Shown here: positions 53,346-62,860 of the stretch, in pieces
Layout: each line of letters begins with the position of its first letter
How positions within the stretch are numbered: the first letter of the stretch is position 1
Assembly: GCA_963697205.1 (NCBI GenBank)
Contig: CAVONB010000006.1
Span: 372,001 to 436,000, forward strand
Reading direction: 5' to 3'
Source of the DNA: CAVONB01 sp963697205
GTDB taxonomy: Bacteria > Pseudomonadota > Alphaproteobacteria > Rhizobiales > Hyphomicrobiaceae
Length of the DNA: 64,000 bases
Translations under genes and position numbers: made by a program
Notes under the pieces: generated by a model
Seen by the model: only the letters and a program-made list of their open reading frames with translations
Database searches by the model: none
Told to the model about the DNA's origin: nothing

Positions 53346-55378
53346 ATCACGACGAAGTTCTCGGGCGACAGCGCCAGCCCTGCCTGGAGCTGCGCGAACT
53401 GCACCGCTGCCGCCCCGCCTGCGCCGTCTGCGTCGTAGTAGAGCCCGCCGCGGAACTGGTCGTAGGAGATGCGCTGCTCCGCTGTCAGCGTCTCCGCGCC
53501 CCCGAAATTGAAGACCGGAAAATCGATCGCGCCCGGCGTCAGCTCGGTAAAGATGCGGCTGTCGAGCGCGATGATGTCGCCCGTGAACTCGAAGTCGCGG
53601 ATGCGGTCGACGTTGTTCGTCCCGAGCGCGGTGTCGAACACGAACGTGTCCTGCCCGCTGCCGCCCCACAGGTTGTCCGAGCCGCGCCCACCGTTGATGG
53701 TGTCGTTGCCCTCCTTGCCCGCGAGCGTGTTGCGTCCGCCGTTGCCGGTGATCGCGTTGTCGGCGGCATTGCCCGTGCCTGCGGTGCTGCGCCAGCCGGT
53801 GAGCACGAGGTGCTCGATGTCCGCGCCGAGCGTCCACGCCACGGACGCGCGCACGGTATCGACGCCCGCGCCGGGCGCCTCGGTCGTCACGTCCTGGGTA
53901 TCGTCGACGATGTAGGTGTCGTCACCGTCGCCGCCCGTCATGGAATCGACGCCCACACCGCCGTTGAGGTCATCGTTGCCCGCGCCGCCCCAGAGTGTGT
54001 CCGAGCCGGTGCCACCGTAGAGCTTGTCGTCGCCGCCTTCGCCCCAAAGCTCGTCGTTGCCGTGGCCGCCGAAGAGCGTGTCGTTGCTGATGGTCGGCGC
54101 CGGGCCTCCCGAAGAGCGCTGTGCGTCGCCAACCAGCGCGTCGTCCCCCCCGCCGCCGATCAACAGATCGTCGAAACCGGTACCGACGAACGCATCCGTG
54201 AGATCCGTGCCAGTAAGCGCAACGGCCGAAGTCGCGCCATCTGCCAGCACGCTCACGCCGCCCACTTCGCCGACGCGCGGGCCAAGATTGACCGATCCGC
54301 CGGAACCGACGACGATGAAGCTCAGCCAGTCGCTGGTATTCTCGACAGTGAGAGATTTGAAGCCGCGCAATTGATCGACGCCGACGAAGACGGTCGTGCC
54401 GTCGGTCCTCAGCTCCTCCACGCCGCGAACGTTCATCGAGTTGAGCTGCATCGGCGCATAGAGCACGTCCCAGCCGGCATCGCCTCGGATCGTCGTGGCT
54501 GAAGTGTCGCCGTACTGCCAGATGAACGTGTCGTCGCCGGCGCCGCCGGAGAGAGTATCGTGCTCGCCATTGTTCGCATCGAAGCGGATGATGTCGTTGC
54601 CGTCCCCGCCAAAGACGAGGTCGTCGCCGTACCCGCTGTAGATGTCGTCGACGCCATCCCCGCCGACGAGCGTGTCGTCGAAGTTCGTCCCGAACAGTGT
54701 GTCGTTGCCGGTCGTGCCGCCGAGCCAGATGGCGCTTTCCAGATACGAGGCGTCCACGCTTGCGCTGTCAAAGCCCGCTGGAAACTGTGTCGCCGTCGAC
54801 AGCGTCCCGCCGACGCCCGCGAGCTCGAACGACAGCGTCCCGCCAGCAGTCCCCAGCGCGACGAACGGAATGGGCCCGGTCAGTTCGTCGATCCGCCCGG
54901 CGAGGTACGCATCGCCATTGACATCCTTTTCGATGCCGATCGCTTCGACCCCCAGGAACGTCACGCCCTCGCGCGCTCCGACATAAACGTCGGTGCCGTC
55001 GCCGCCGTCGACGACCTCGATGTCCCGGCCGCCTCTGAGCGTGTCATTACCGGCGCTGCCGAACAGCGTATCGATACCGTCGCGGCCATCGATTTCCACT
55101 TGGGCGTCGCCCGAAACCAGGAACGCGTCGTTGCCGGCCCCGCCGTCCAGCAGATCCGCCCCGGCTCCTGCGACCAGCGTGTCGTCGTCGTCGCCGCCGA
55201 ACAGCCAATCGTTACCTTCGCCGCCTTCGAGGCTATCGTTGCCGGCCTCGCCGTAGAGGCTGTCGTTGCCGGCGGCGCCTGAAATGGTATCGTTGCCACC
55301 CAGCGCACTGACCGTGTGACCGGCGTCGTCGGGAACTTGGAAAACGTCGTCACCCTCGGTCAGCGTGAACGTCGCCAT
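53342..55378 (-). CDS. RTX-type calcium-binding repeat protein
   Basis: A 678-residue acidic protein with no signal peptide. Glycine/aspartate nonapeptide repeats of GGxGNDxLxG type are in four blocks (about 25-100, 220-290, 410-505, 540-600), for example GNDSLYGEAGNDSLEGGEG and GNDELWGEGGDDKLYGGTG. Each block should fold as a parallel beta-roll filled with Ca2+. The C-terminus (AQLQAGLALSPENFVVI) matches the uncleaved secretion signal seen in type I-exported proteins. No type I ABC/HlyD genes are in the window. No catalytic domain is seen between the blocks, so it may be a structural or adhesive surface protein. Confidence 0.9.
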   Translation of the reverse strand: MATFTLTEGDDVFQVPDDAGHTVSALGGNDTISGAAGNDSLYGEAGNDSLEGGEGNDWLFGGDDDDTLVAGAGADLLDGGAGNDAFLVSGDAQVEIDGRDGIDTLFGSAGNDTLRGGRDIEVVDGGDGTDVYVGAREGVTFLGVEAIGIEKDVNGDAYLAGRIDELTGPIPFVALGTAGGTLSFELAGVGGTLSTATQFPAGFDSASVDASYLESAIWLGGTTGNDTLFGTNFDDTLVGGDGVDDIYSGYGDDLVFGGDGNDIIRFDANNGEHDTLSGGAGDDTFIWQYGDTSATTIRGDAGWDVLYAPMQLNSMNVRGVEELRTDGTTVFVGVDQLRGFKSLTVENTSDWLSFIVVGSGGSVNLGPRVGEVGGVSVLADGATSAVALTGTDLTDAFVGTGFDDLLIGGGGDDALVGDAQRSSGGPAPTISNDTLFGGHGNDELWGEGGDDKLYGGTGSDTLWGGAGNDDLNGGVGVDSMTGGDGDDTYIVDDTQDVTTEAPGAGVDTVRASVAWTLGADIEHLVLTGWRSTAGTGNAADNAITGNGGRNTLAGKEGNDTINGGRGSDNLWGGSGQDTFVFDTALGTNNVDRIRDFEFTGDIIALDSRIFTELTPGAIDFPVFNFGGAETLTAEQRISYDQFRGGLYYDADGAGGAAAVQFAQLQAGLALSPENFVVI

Positions 55379-55465
55379 GGAACGGCACTCCGCAAAACGG
55401 CCAAATGGGCCGCTATGCTGACAGTTCCGCGTTAAGGCTTCGTTTCCCGCTGTGCCGACCTTGCC

Positions 55466-56635
55466 TCAATAGGATTTCGGCAGGCCGAGAACGCGCTCGG
55501 CGATGTAGCAGCACACGAGTTCCGCACTGACCGGCGCAATTCGCGGGATCATCACCTCGCGCAGGTAGCGCTCGACGTGGAAGTCCTTCGCATAGCCCAT
55601 GCCGCCGAGCGTTAGGACGGCGCGCTGGCAGGCGTCGAAACCGGCTTCGCCCGCGAGGTACTTGGCCGTGTTCGCGCGCGCCCCGCACGCCCGGCCGGTG
55701 TCGTACTCCCATGCCGCCGAAAGCGTCATTAGCCACGCCGCTTCCAGCGCCATCCAGTTCTTGGCCAGCGGATGCTGGATCGCCTGGTTCTGCCCGATCG
55801 GCCGGCCGAACACCCGGCGCTCCCTGGCGTACTCGCTCGCCCGCGCGAGAGCGGCCTGACCGAGCCCGACAGCCTCCGCCGCGATCAGGATGCGCTCCGG
55901 GTTCATGCCGTGCAGAATCGCCTTGAAGCCGTCGCCCTCCGCGCCGATCAGGTCGTCGGCCGGGATCTCCAGCCCGTCGATGAACAGCTGGTTGGAATCG
56001 ACCGCCTTGCGGCCCATCTTGTCGATCTCGTGCACCGCGACCTTTGAGCGGTCGAGCGCGGTATAGAACAGGCTCAAGCCCTCGCTCGGCTTTTTCACGT
56101 CCTCCAGCGGCGTCGTGCGCGCGAGCAGCAGCACCCGGTCGGCCACCTGCGCGGTCGAGATCCAGATCTTTGTGCCCGTCACGACGTAGCGGTCGCTGCC
56201 CTGCTTCACCGCGCGCGTCTTGAGCCGTGTCGTGTCGAGGCCGGTGTCGGGCTCGGTCACGGCGAAACAGCATTTCTCCGCTCCCGACACGATCGGCGGC
56301 AGCATGCGCGCCTTCTGCGCGTCGGTGCCGAAAACGACGATCGGCGCGAGCCCGAAGATGTTCATGTGAATAGCCGACGCCCCGCTCATGCCCGCGCCGG
56401 ATTCCGCCACCGTGCGCATCATCAGCGCCGCTTCGCACAAGCCGAGCCCCGCGCCGCCGTAGGCTTCGGGGATTGCGATGCCGAGCCAGCCACCATCGGC
56501 CATGGCGCGGTGGAAGGCGTCGGGAAAGCCGCCGTCGCGGTCGCGCGTCAGCCAGTAGTCGTCACCGAACCGCTGGCAGATCTTGAGCACGCCCTCGCGC
56601 AGCGCCTCCTGCTCCGGCGAAAGTGAGAAGTCCAT
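55466..56635 (-). CDS. Acyl-CoA dehydrogenase family protein
   Basis: A 389-residue FAD flavoenzyme. Domains: N-terminal helical with IPEAYGGAGLGLCEAALMM, middle beta domain with CFAVTEPDTGLDTTRLKTRA (flavin contact), and C-terminal helical with VLTLGGMGYAKDFHVERYLR. At the usual place of the catalytic EGT/EGS motif it reads RIAPVSAELV, so the base may be elsewhere or the activity different. The gene is isolated; no thioesterase, electron-transfer flavoprotein or CoA ligase gene is adjacent, so its substrate is open. Confidence 0.9.
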   Translation of the reverse strand: MDFSLSPEQEALREGVLKICQRFGDDYWLTRDRDGGFPDAFHRAMADGGWLGIAIPEAYGGAGLGLCEAALMMRTVAESGAGMSGASAIHMNIFGLAPIVVFGTDAQKARMLPPIVSGAEKCCFAVTEPDTGLDTTRLKTRAVKQGSDRYVVTGTKIWISTAQVADRVLLLARTTPLEDVKKPSEGLSLFYTALDRSKVAVHEIDKMGRKAVDSNQLFIDGLEIPADDLIGAEGDGFKAILHGMNPERILIAAEAVGLGQAALARASEYARERRVFGRPIGQNQAIQHPLAKNWMALEAAWLMTLSAAWEYDTGRACGARANTAKYLAGEAGFDACQRAVLTLGGMGYAKDFHVERYLREVMIPRIAPVSAELVCCYIAERVLGLPKSY

Positions 56636-56798
56636 GATGGCCAGCGCTCCAGGCGGGCGCCGCCGTCCATGGTGGTGCCTCGGCGCGGACTATAACGAGC
56701 AGGGGCGGGCAAAAGCGAGAAGCCACGCGCGGCCGGCGAGGGTACGCTGGAGTGCACCGGCCGGGCGCGGACGCGAAATGGCCAGCCGACGCGCGGTG

Positions 56799-57065
56799 TC
56801 AGGTCGGCGTCTCGCCCTGCAGCGACAGGATCGCCTTGCCGATCTCCGCCAGCAACTCTGCCTGCGGCGTCGTTGCATCCCCGGAGGTCATGCCCTCACC
56901 GGCCGCCGTCAACTCGTGGACGACGGTCTGCTCCCAGCGGCGCAGCGCGGCGAGCTTCTGCCCACGCGTCAGCCCCACCTCGGCGGCAAGCTGCCAGGGA
57001 TCCTTGAACTGCGTTTCCGGCGCGTGGCGCGCTGCGTCGGGCTTCAAGCGGCTGATCGTCCCCAT
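56799..57065 (-). CDS. Small conserved-looking protein of unknown function
   Basis: An 88-residue soluble protein. The middle, LTRGQKLAALRRWEQTVVHE, has the pattern of a short helical domain seen in small alphaproteobacterial proteins where a line like 'sRxEKxxxLxxWexD' is followed by an acidic helix. ATG 57065 has GGGAG eight bases upstream; an ATG two codons further up is possible. It lies alone between an acyl-CoA dehydrogenase and a DUF882 gene. No function can be given. Confidence 0.65.
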   Translation of the reverse strand: MGTISRLKPDAARHAPETQFKDPWQLAAEVGLTRGQKLAALRRWEQTVVHELTAAGEGMTSGDATTPQAELLAEIGKAILSLQGETPT

Positions 57066-57181
57066 GGACATCTCCCGTGGACGGTGTCGACCTAAAGAAC
57101 GCACGACCCCACGACTTAAGTTCCCAATGCGGCGCGCGTCTGACCGATCCCGCAACAGGGACCCCGGTCACGGCCTCCAGA

Positions 57182-58651
57182 TCAGCGCGAGGTCGTACGC
57201 ACGCGCCGGCCGTTGGGCCAGGGTGACACCGCACCCTCCGCCTCGTAAAGCGCTTTCAGGTTGACCGCCTCGCCCTTGAAGGCCTGCGCCCACATCAGCG
57301 CGGCGACCCCGCTGCCCGGGCGCAGCCTCAGCGGCGGCACCCGCGTTTCCTCACCCAGCATGTCGACCGTGCGCGCCACGTCGGGATGGCGCAGCCCGGC
57401 CAGCACCGGGTCGTCCGCCGACGCCGACGCCGTCAGAAGCGGTGTCACCGGGAACGGCCGGTAGGACAGTTCGTCGGGATGCTCCTCGTCGAACGCCGGA
57501 GCAGCGACAAAGCCGTTGCCCCAGCCGCTGTCGATCAGGCTGCCCAGGCTTGCAGGTGAGCCGGCAGGTGAGAGGCTTGGATCGACGGCGGCGAGCTTGG
57601 CGGCTTCGCGGGCCTCCGTACGGCCGCCAGCACCTGGTGCCAGCGGCGCCGGCTGCCCGGTGGCGGCCACGCTTTCCCCGCCGCGTGCGCGACGCACGGC
57701 AGGCTGCGGACCGACCACCAGTTGCGGCTCGGAGGCGAGCGAGGCCAACGTCATCAGGCGATTGCGATCCTCGCTGGAGGGCGGCGTGAAGCGCGAGACG
57801 GACGCCGACGGCCAGGCGGGCGCCGCCGGCTGCCCGACGGGCCGCGCGACCGGTGGCGGCGTGAGCGCGGCGACCTGGCGTTCGGCGGGCTTGGGCTGCC
57901 GGGCCTCGGCCACCGCGATGGCCGACGCGCGGTTGTCCTGCCGCAGCGAGAAGAAGGCCGCCACCTGCGTCGCCACATCCTTGTGGCGGGCCTGCGCGAC
58001 ACGCACGTCCTCGCGCGTGATCGGGCCGCCGTCGGCCGGCTGGTGACGGGTGTTGGCGTCGGGGAACAGCAGTGCCAGCTCATAGCGCGGCAGGCGCGGC
58101 CAGTGGCGCACGCGATCAGTGTCGATGTGCACGAACGGGATCGCCGACGTCGGGTAGTAGCCGACGCCGCCGCGCTCGCGGATCAGGGCGGAATAGCGAA
58201 GCTGCTTGAGCGGCACGTCGGGGAAGTGGACGTCCACCGCCTTGCCCAGGATGTGCCGGCTCTCGCTCGCCTGCCCGCCCACCTTGCGGCGCAGCATGTC
58301 GTTGGTCTCGCGCGAGCGGAAACCGGAGATGACGTGGATCGGCTCCCGCGAGCCAAGCTCCGTGTGGATCTCCCACAGCAGGTCGGCCAGCGCCGGGTCC
58401 ATCTTGGTGGTTTCGTTCCGGCGCCAGTCGCGGAAGATCCAATCGATCTTCTCCAGCGCCTCGGGCGCGTACTTGCCGCCCTTCTTGAATTGGACGGTGA
58501 CCGTTTCCTTGGTGTGGATGTTGTAGAACGACAGCGTGCGCTCGCTGCCGAAAGCAGCGCGGATCTGCTCGGCGCCTGCAAACAGTGTGGCCGCGACCCC
58601 CGCTGCGGCTCCCACCGCGGCCCATAAGCCGCGCCAACGCTTGATCACCAC
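57182..58651 (-). CDS. DUF882 / peptidase M15-like exported protein
   Basis: A 489-residue protein. An N-terminal hydrophobic segment (about 8-27) is probably a signal or anchor. Residues 35-190 form a DUF882 (YcbK-type) D-Ala-D-Ala carboxypeptidase-like domain: LSFYNIHTKETV, HVISGFRSRETNDM, SRHILGKAVDVHFP (zinc ligands His and Asp) and FVHIDTDRVRHWPR (third ligand His). The long C-terminal half is low-complexity, rich in Pro, Ala and Gly. A role in peptidoglycan trimming is likely but not proven for this family. The start is one of two adjacent GTGs (58651 or 58648). Confidence 0.88.
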   Translation of the reverse strand: MVIKRWRGLWAAVGAAAGVAATLFAGAEQIRAAFGSERTLSFYNIHTKETVTVQFKKGGKYAPEALEKIDWIFRDWRRNETTKMDPALADLLWEIHTELGSREPIHVISGFRSRETNDMLRRKVGGQASESRHILGKAVDVHFPDVPLKQLRYSALIRERGGVGYYPTSAIPFVHIDTDRVRHWPRLPRYELALLFPDANTRHQPADGGPITREDVRVAQARHKDVATQVAAFFSLRQDNRASAIAVAEARQPKPAERQVAALTPPPVARPVGQPAAPAWPSASVSRFTPPSSEDRNRLMTLASLASEPQLVVGPQPAVRRARGGESVAATGQPAPLAPGAGGRTEAREAAKLAAVDPSLSPAGSPASLGSLIDSGWGNGFVAAPAFDEEHPDELSYRPFPVTPLLTASASADDPVLAGLRHPDVARTVDMLGEETRVPPLRLRPGSGVAALMWAQAFKGEAVNLKALYEAEGAVSPWPNGRRVRTTSR

Positions 58652-59095
58652 GTGACGACCCCGTCTGTCCCGCCGGTGCGACCCCGAGATCCGGCAGGAC
58701 GGCCCCCCGTTATTGGGAACGGCTCCGCCCCTTCGGCTCGCCCGGCACGCCTGGGCCCCTTACTGGTTAACGCCCCTCGATTAAACATTCGTAATCGTCG
58801 AATGCGCGCATTGCGCGGCTCGACCTGGGCGGAAAAGGGGCAAGGGGCCCAACCGCGTTGTGCGCGCATGTCTCCACCCGCGCTTCGCGCACAATCTTCG
58901 GCGCCGTTGACACCGTCATCCCGAAAGCCGACGCTTGGACTAGGGATACTGCGTATCGACGTGTTCGGCCCGATGTGTTTCGCTCCACAGGCTCGAGTTC
59001 GCAGCGCACCGGCTTCACGGCTGCGCGCCAAGGTTCAGAAAAAAAGCCGGGCGAACCGGAACAAGCGCTTCTGCTAAATGGGAGGATTATCTTCA
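58652..59095. other. 444-bp divergent intergenic region
   Basis: Lies between the DUF882 start (minus) and the peptide-binding protein start (plus), so it should hold both promoters. A short AT-rich stretch near 58765-58800 is visible. No gene, repeat copy or tRNA was recognised. Confidence 0.4.
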
Positions 59096-60691
59096 ATGAT
59101 GCGATCGGCAAGGAAGCCCCTGTCGACGGCGACGGCCTTTGCGGCCGCTGCGGGTGTCGGTGTGCTGGTGGCCGCTGCGGCCATGCCCGCCATGGCCCAG
59201 AAGAAGGGGGGTACGCTGACGTACGGCGTCAAGTCGAACGTCCCCAACTACGACCTGCAGGGCTCGACCTCTTACGGCATCCTGCACCGCGTCGAGCAGC
59301 ACTATTCGCTGCTCCTGAGCTTCGATTGGAAAAACTATCCCAAGCTGAAAGGCGACCTCGCCGAGAGCTGGGAGGTGTCCGCCGACAAGCTCACCTTCAC
59401 CTTCAAGATCCGCAAGGGCGTCAAGTTCCACGACGGCACGCCGCTGACCGCCAAGGATATCGCAGCCTCCTACGAGCGCATGCGCAATCCCAAGGAAGGC
59501 GTGATCTCGCCGCGCAAGGTGCTGTTCGATTCGATCGCCACGATCGAGGTGCCGGACGATTACACCGTCGTCTTCAAGCTGAAGTTCACCGACGCCTTCG
59601 CTCTCTACAACTTCGCCTCGCCCTATAACGCCATCTACTCCGCCAAGGACATGGAGAAGGAGGGCAACTGGCACGCCAAGAACATCAACGGCACCGGCCC
59701 CTTCACGTTCGTCGAGCACGTGTCCGGCGAGAAGTGGGTCGGCAAGCGCTACGAAGACTACCACTTCGACGATGTCTATATCGACCAGACGATCGGCTAT
59801 CGCATCAAGGACATCTCCACGCCGCTCGTCGGTGGTCAGATCATGATGGAGAACCGCAGCGTCTCCCCGCCGGAGCGCGCCAACCTGCAAAAGCAATTGG
59901 GCGACAAGGTCAAGTTCTACGAGATGCCCTGGATGACCCAATGGGTCGTCTCGCTCAACGCCAACTTCGAGCCCTTCAAGGACAAGCGCGTGCGTCAGGC
60001 GATGACGCTGTGCATCGATCGCCACAAGGGCCTGGAGAACCTGGGTAAGGTCACCTTCACCGGCCGCCGGTCGAGCCCGCTGCTCTATACCTCCAGCTGG
60101 GCCTTCACCGACGCCGAGCTCGACCAGCTCATCGGCTTCAGCCCGGACATCAAGGCGAGCCGCGAGAAGGCCAAGAAGCTCTTGAAGGAAGCCGGCCACG
60201 AGGGCTTGACGTTCCGCTACTCCAACCGAGGCGTCGCCCACCCCTACGACCAGATGGGCATCTTCCTGATCGCCAGCTGGAAGGCGTGCGGACTGAACCC
60301 GACGATGGAGACTAACCCGACGTCGAAGTTCGTGAGCATGCGCCGCAGCGGCCAGTTCGATGCGACGATCGACTGGCAGGCGAGCTTCTTCCCCGACCCC
60401 ACGATCATGCTGCAGAAGTACACCTCCAAGAGCAAGAACCCGCAGAACTACGCGGGCTACGAGAATCCCAAGCTCGATGAGCTCTACGAGCTGCAGAAGA
60501 AGGAAGTCGACGACGCCAAGCGCAAGCAGTACGCGCAGGACTTCGTCAAGATCCTGCTCGACGATGCCTACATCGCGCCGATCGCCTTCGCGCAGCGCGT
60601 CGTACCGATGTCCTCGAAGGTCAAGGGCTATGTGATCATTCCGACTCACGTCGCCAACAATGACTTCCGCGGCATGTGGATCGACGAGTGA
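59096..60691 (+). CDS. ABC transporter peptide/dipeptide-binding protein (SBP family 5)
   Basis: A 531-residue periplasmic solute-binding protein. Signal peptide to about residue 35 (cleavage near AMAQ). Family 5 features: KKGGTLTYGVKSNVPNYDL, LAESWEVSADKLTFTFKIRK-GVKFHDG and LKEAGHEGLTFRY in the second lobe. The ATG at 59096 sits 10 bases after GGGAGG; the ATG at 59078 lies upstream of that ribosome site and is less likely. It delivers peptides, opines or nickel-type ligands to the permeases encoded downstream. A strong hairpin after the gene should make it the most abundant product of the operon. Confidence 0.92.
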   Translation: MMRSARKPLSTATAFAAAAGVGVLVAAAAMPAMAQKKGGTLTYGVKSNVPNYDLQGSTSYGILHRVEQHYSLLLSFDWKNYPKLKGDLAESWEVSADKLTFTFKIRKGVKFHDGTPLTAKDIAASYERMRNPKEGVISPRKVLFDSIATIEVPDDYTVVFKLKFTDAFALYNFASPYNAIYSAKDMEKEGNWHAKNINGTGPFTFVEHVSGEKWVGKRYEDYHFDDVYIDQTIGYRIKDISTPLVGGQIMMENRSVSPPERANLQKQLGDKVKFYEMPWMTQWVVSLNANFEPFKDKRVRQAMTLCIDRHKGLENLGKVTFTGRRSSPLLYTSSWAFTDAELDQLIGFSPDIKASREKAKKLLKEAGHEGLTFRYSNRGVAHPYDQMGIFLIASWKACGLNPTMETNPTSKFVSMRRSGQFDATIDWQASFFPDPTIMLQKYTSKSKNPQNYAGYENPKLDELYELQKKEVDDAKRKQYAQDFVKILLDDAYIAPIAFAQRVVPMSSKVKGYVIIPTHVANNDFRGMWIDE

Positions 60692-60734
60692 CGTGACGCC
60701 GGTACCGCGGCCGCCTCGGCGGCCACTCGGAACC

Positions 60735-60772
60735 GGAAGCCGGACCGCTTGCAGGCGGTCCGGCTTCCTTTA
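60735..60772 (+). terminator. Terminator/attenuator between binding protein and transporter genes
   Basis: GGAAGCCGGACCGC pairs with GCGGTCCGGCTTCC (14-bp perfect stem) and is followed by TTTACC. It lies between the binding-protein stop and the ATPase start, where partial termination is common in ABC importer operons. Confidence 0.85.
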
Positions 60773-60799
60773 CCCAGCCGTTGGGCCAACGAGACAGGG

Positions 60800-62854
60800 A
60801 TGAGGCGCGTGAGCAACGCGAACGCAGGTGCGGCCGGCGACGACGTGCTGCTTGATGTTGCGGATCTCGAGGTGGAGTTCCGCACCGGAGCCGGCACGGT
60901 CCGCGCAGTCGATCGAATTTCCTTTCAACTGAAACGCGGCGAGTTCCTCGCCGTCGTCGGCGAATCCGGCTGCGGCAAGTCGGTGACGGCGTTGTCGCTG
61001 ATGCGCCTCCTGCCGCGCAAGACCGCGACCGTGAAGGCCGCGCGCATCATGTTCGACGGCCAGGATCTCACGCAGCTCGCCGAGAGCGACATGCGCCTGC
61101 TGCGCGGCCGCCACATGTCGATGATCTTCCAGGAGCCGATGACGAGCCTCAATCCCGTGCTCACCGTCGGCGATCAGATCACCGAGCCACTGATCGCGCA
61201 CCTGGGCATGAGCCAGGTCGAGGCCGACGCCCGCGCGGTCGAATTGCTCAATCTGGTCGGTATCCCCGAGCCCGAGCGCCGCCTGACGCAGTATCCCCAC
61301 CAGTTCTCCGGCGGCATGCGCCAGCGCGCCATGATCGCCATCGGCCTGGCCTGCAACCCCAAGCTGATCATCGCCGACGAGCCCACAACTGCGCTCGACG
61401 TCACCATCCAGGCCCAGATCCTCGAGCTGTTGAAGGACATCTCGCAGAAGCACGGCATCGCCGTCATCCTCATCACCCACAACCTTGGCGTCGTCGCCGC
61501 CTACGCCGACCGCGTCAACGTCATGTACGCCGCGCGCATCATCGAGCGCGGACCCGCCGCCGCCGTGTTCGGCAAGCCGATGCATCCCTACACCGTCGGC
61601 CTGATGCGCTCCGTCCCGCGCCTCGACCGCCCCCGCGTCGCCCGGCTCGCGACCATCGAGGGCATGCCCCCGAACCTGCTGGCCCCGCCCGTCGGCTGCC
61701 GTTTCCGCGAGCGCTGCCCGATCGCGGAGCCGCGTTGTACCGAGGCGCCGCCCGTCACCCGCGTGGGCGATGGCGATGCCGAGCACGCGGTCGCCTGCTG
61801 GCGCACCGACGAGGTGCAGGCCAACGGCAGCGTGCTCTATGGCGCAGCAGCCGTTCAGGCCGAGGCCAAGCGTGTGCCCGGCGGCAAGGTGCTGCTGAAG
61901 GTCGACGACCTGAAACAGCACTTCTCCGTGACACTGCGCCAGGGCCTCGCCAGCCGTACCGTCGACGTCAAGGCCGTCGACGGCATCTCCTTCGAGGTGC
62001 GCGAAGGTGAAACCGTCGGCCTGGTCGGCGAATCCGGCTGCGGCAAGACCACGGCCGGCCGCGCCATCCTGCATCTCACCAACCCGACCGGCGGCACGAT
62101 CGAGTTCGACACCCAGCGCCTCGATGCCGGCAACATCGCCACCGTGCGCCGCGACATGCAGGTCGTCTTCCAGGATCCGTTCTCCTCGCTCAATCCGCGC
62201 ATGACGATCGGCGCGATCCTGGCCGAGCCGCTCGCCGTCCATAAGCTGCGTCCCCATCGCGCCGCGCGCGAGGCCCGCGTCTCCGAGCTGCTGACCCAGG
62301 TCGGCCTCTACCCCTACATGGCCGAGCGTTACCCGCACGAGCTGTCCGGCGGCCAGCGCCAGCGCGTGGGTATCGCGCGCGCCCTCGCGCTCGAGCCGCG
62401 CATGATCATCTGCGACGAGCCCGTCTCCGCCCTCGACGTGTCGGTTCAGGCCCAGATCATCAACCTGCTCGAGGATCTGCAGCGCGACCACGGGCTCGCC
62501 TATGTCTTCATCGCCCACGATCTCGCCGTCGTGCGCCACATCGCCCACCGCGTCATCGTCATGTACCTTGGGAAGGTGATGGAAATCGGCGAGAGCGAGG
62601 ATATCTATGCGAGCCCCCGCCATCCCTACACCAAGGCCCTGCTCGACGCGGCCCCCGTGCCCGACCCCGAGATCGAGCGCAATCGCCAGCGCATCATTCT
62701 GGAAGGCGAGTTGCCATCGCCGCTCAATCCGCCCAATGGCTGTGTGTTCTCCACGCGCTGCCCGATCCGCGTCGACCAGTGCCGCCAGGCAATGCCCCCG
62801 CTGCAACCCTTCGACAACGGGCGCGGCGTCGCCTGTATCCGCGCAGGGGAGTGA
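60800..62854 (+). CDS. Fused dipeptide-type ABC ATPase (DppD-DppF in one chain)
   Basis: A 684-residue protein with two complete ABC ATPase modules. Module 1 (about 10-260): GESGCGKSVTALS, FSGGMRQRAMIAIGLA, LIIADEPTTALDVTIQ, and the oligopeptide-ATPase C-terminal part with a cysteine set (CRFRERCPIAEPRC) that may hold a 4Fe-4S cluster. Module 2 (about 350-620): GESGCGKTTAGRA, LSGGQRQRVGIARALA, MIICDEPVSALDVSVQ, and a second cysteine set (CVFSTRCPIRVDQC). Fusions of this type are known (GsiA, YejF). The start at 60800 follows GACAGGG. The stop is 6 bp before the first permease gene. Confidence 0.92.
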   Translation: MRRVSNANAGAAGDDVLLDVADLEVEFRTGAGTVRAVDRISFQLKRGEFLAVVGESGCGKSVTALSLMRLLPRKTATVKAARIMFDGQDLTQLAESDMRLLRGRHMSMIFQEPMTSLNPVLTVGDQITEPLIAHLGMSQVEADARAVELLNLVGIPEPERRLTQYPHQFSGGMRQRAMIAIGLACNPKLIIADEPTTALDVTIQAQILELLKDISQKHGIAVILITHNLGVVAAYADRVNVMYAARIIERGPAAAVFGKPMHPYTVGLMRSVPRLDRPRVARLATIEGMPPNLLAPPVGCRFRERCPIAEPRCTEAPPVTRVGDGDAEHAVACWRTDEVQANGSVLYGAAAVQAEAKRVPGGKVLLKVDDLKQHFSVTLRQGLASRTVDVKAVDGISFEVREGETVGLVGESGCGKTTAGRAILHLTNPTGGTIEFDTQRLDAGNIATVRRDMQVVFQDPFSSLNPRMTIGAILAEPLAVHKLRPHRAAREARVSELLTQVGLYPYMAERYPHELSGGQRQRVGIARALALEPRMIICDEPVSALDVSVQAQIINLLEDLQRDHGLAYVFIAHDLAVVRHIAHRVIVMYLGKVMEIGESEDIYASPRHPYTKALLDAAPVPDPEIERNRQRIILEGELPSPLNPPNGCVFSTRCPIRVDQCRQAMPPLQPFDNGRGVACIRAGE

Positions 62855-62860
62855 CCGGAC

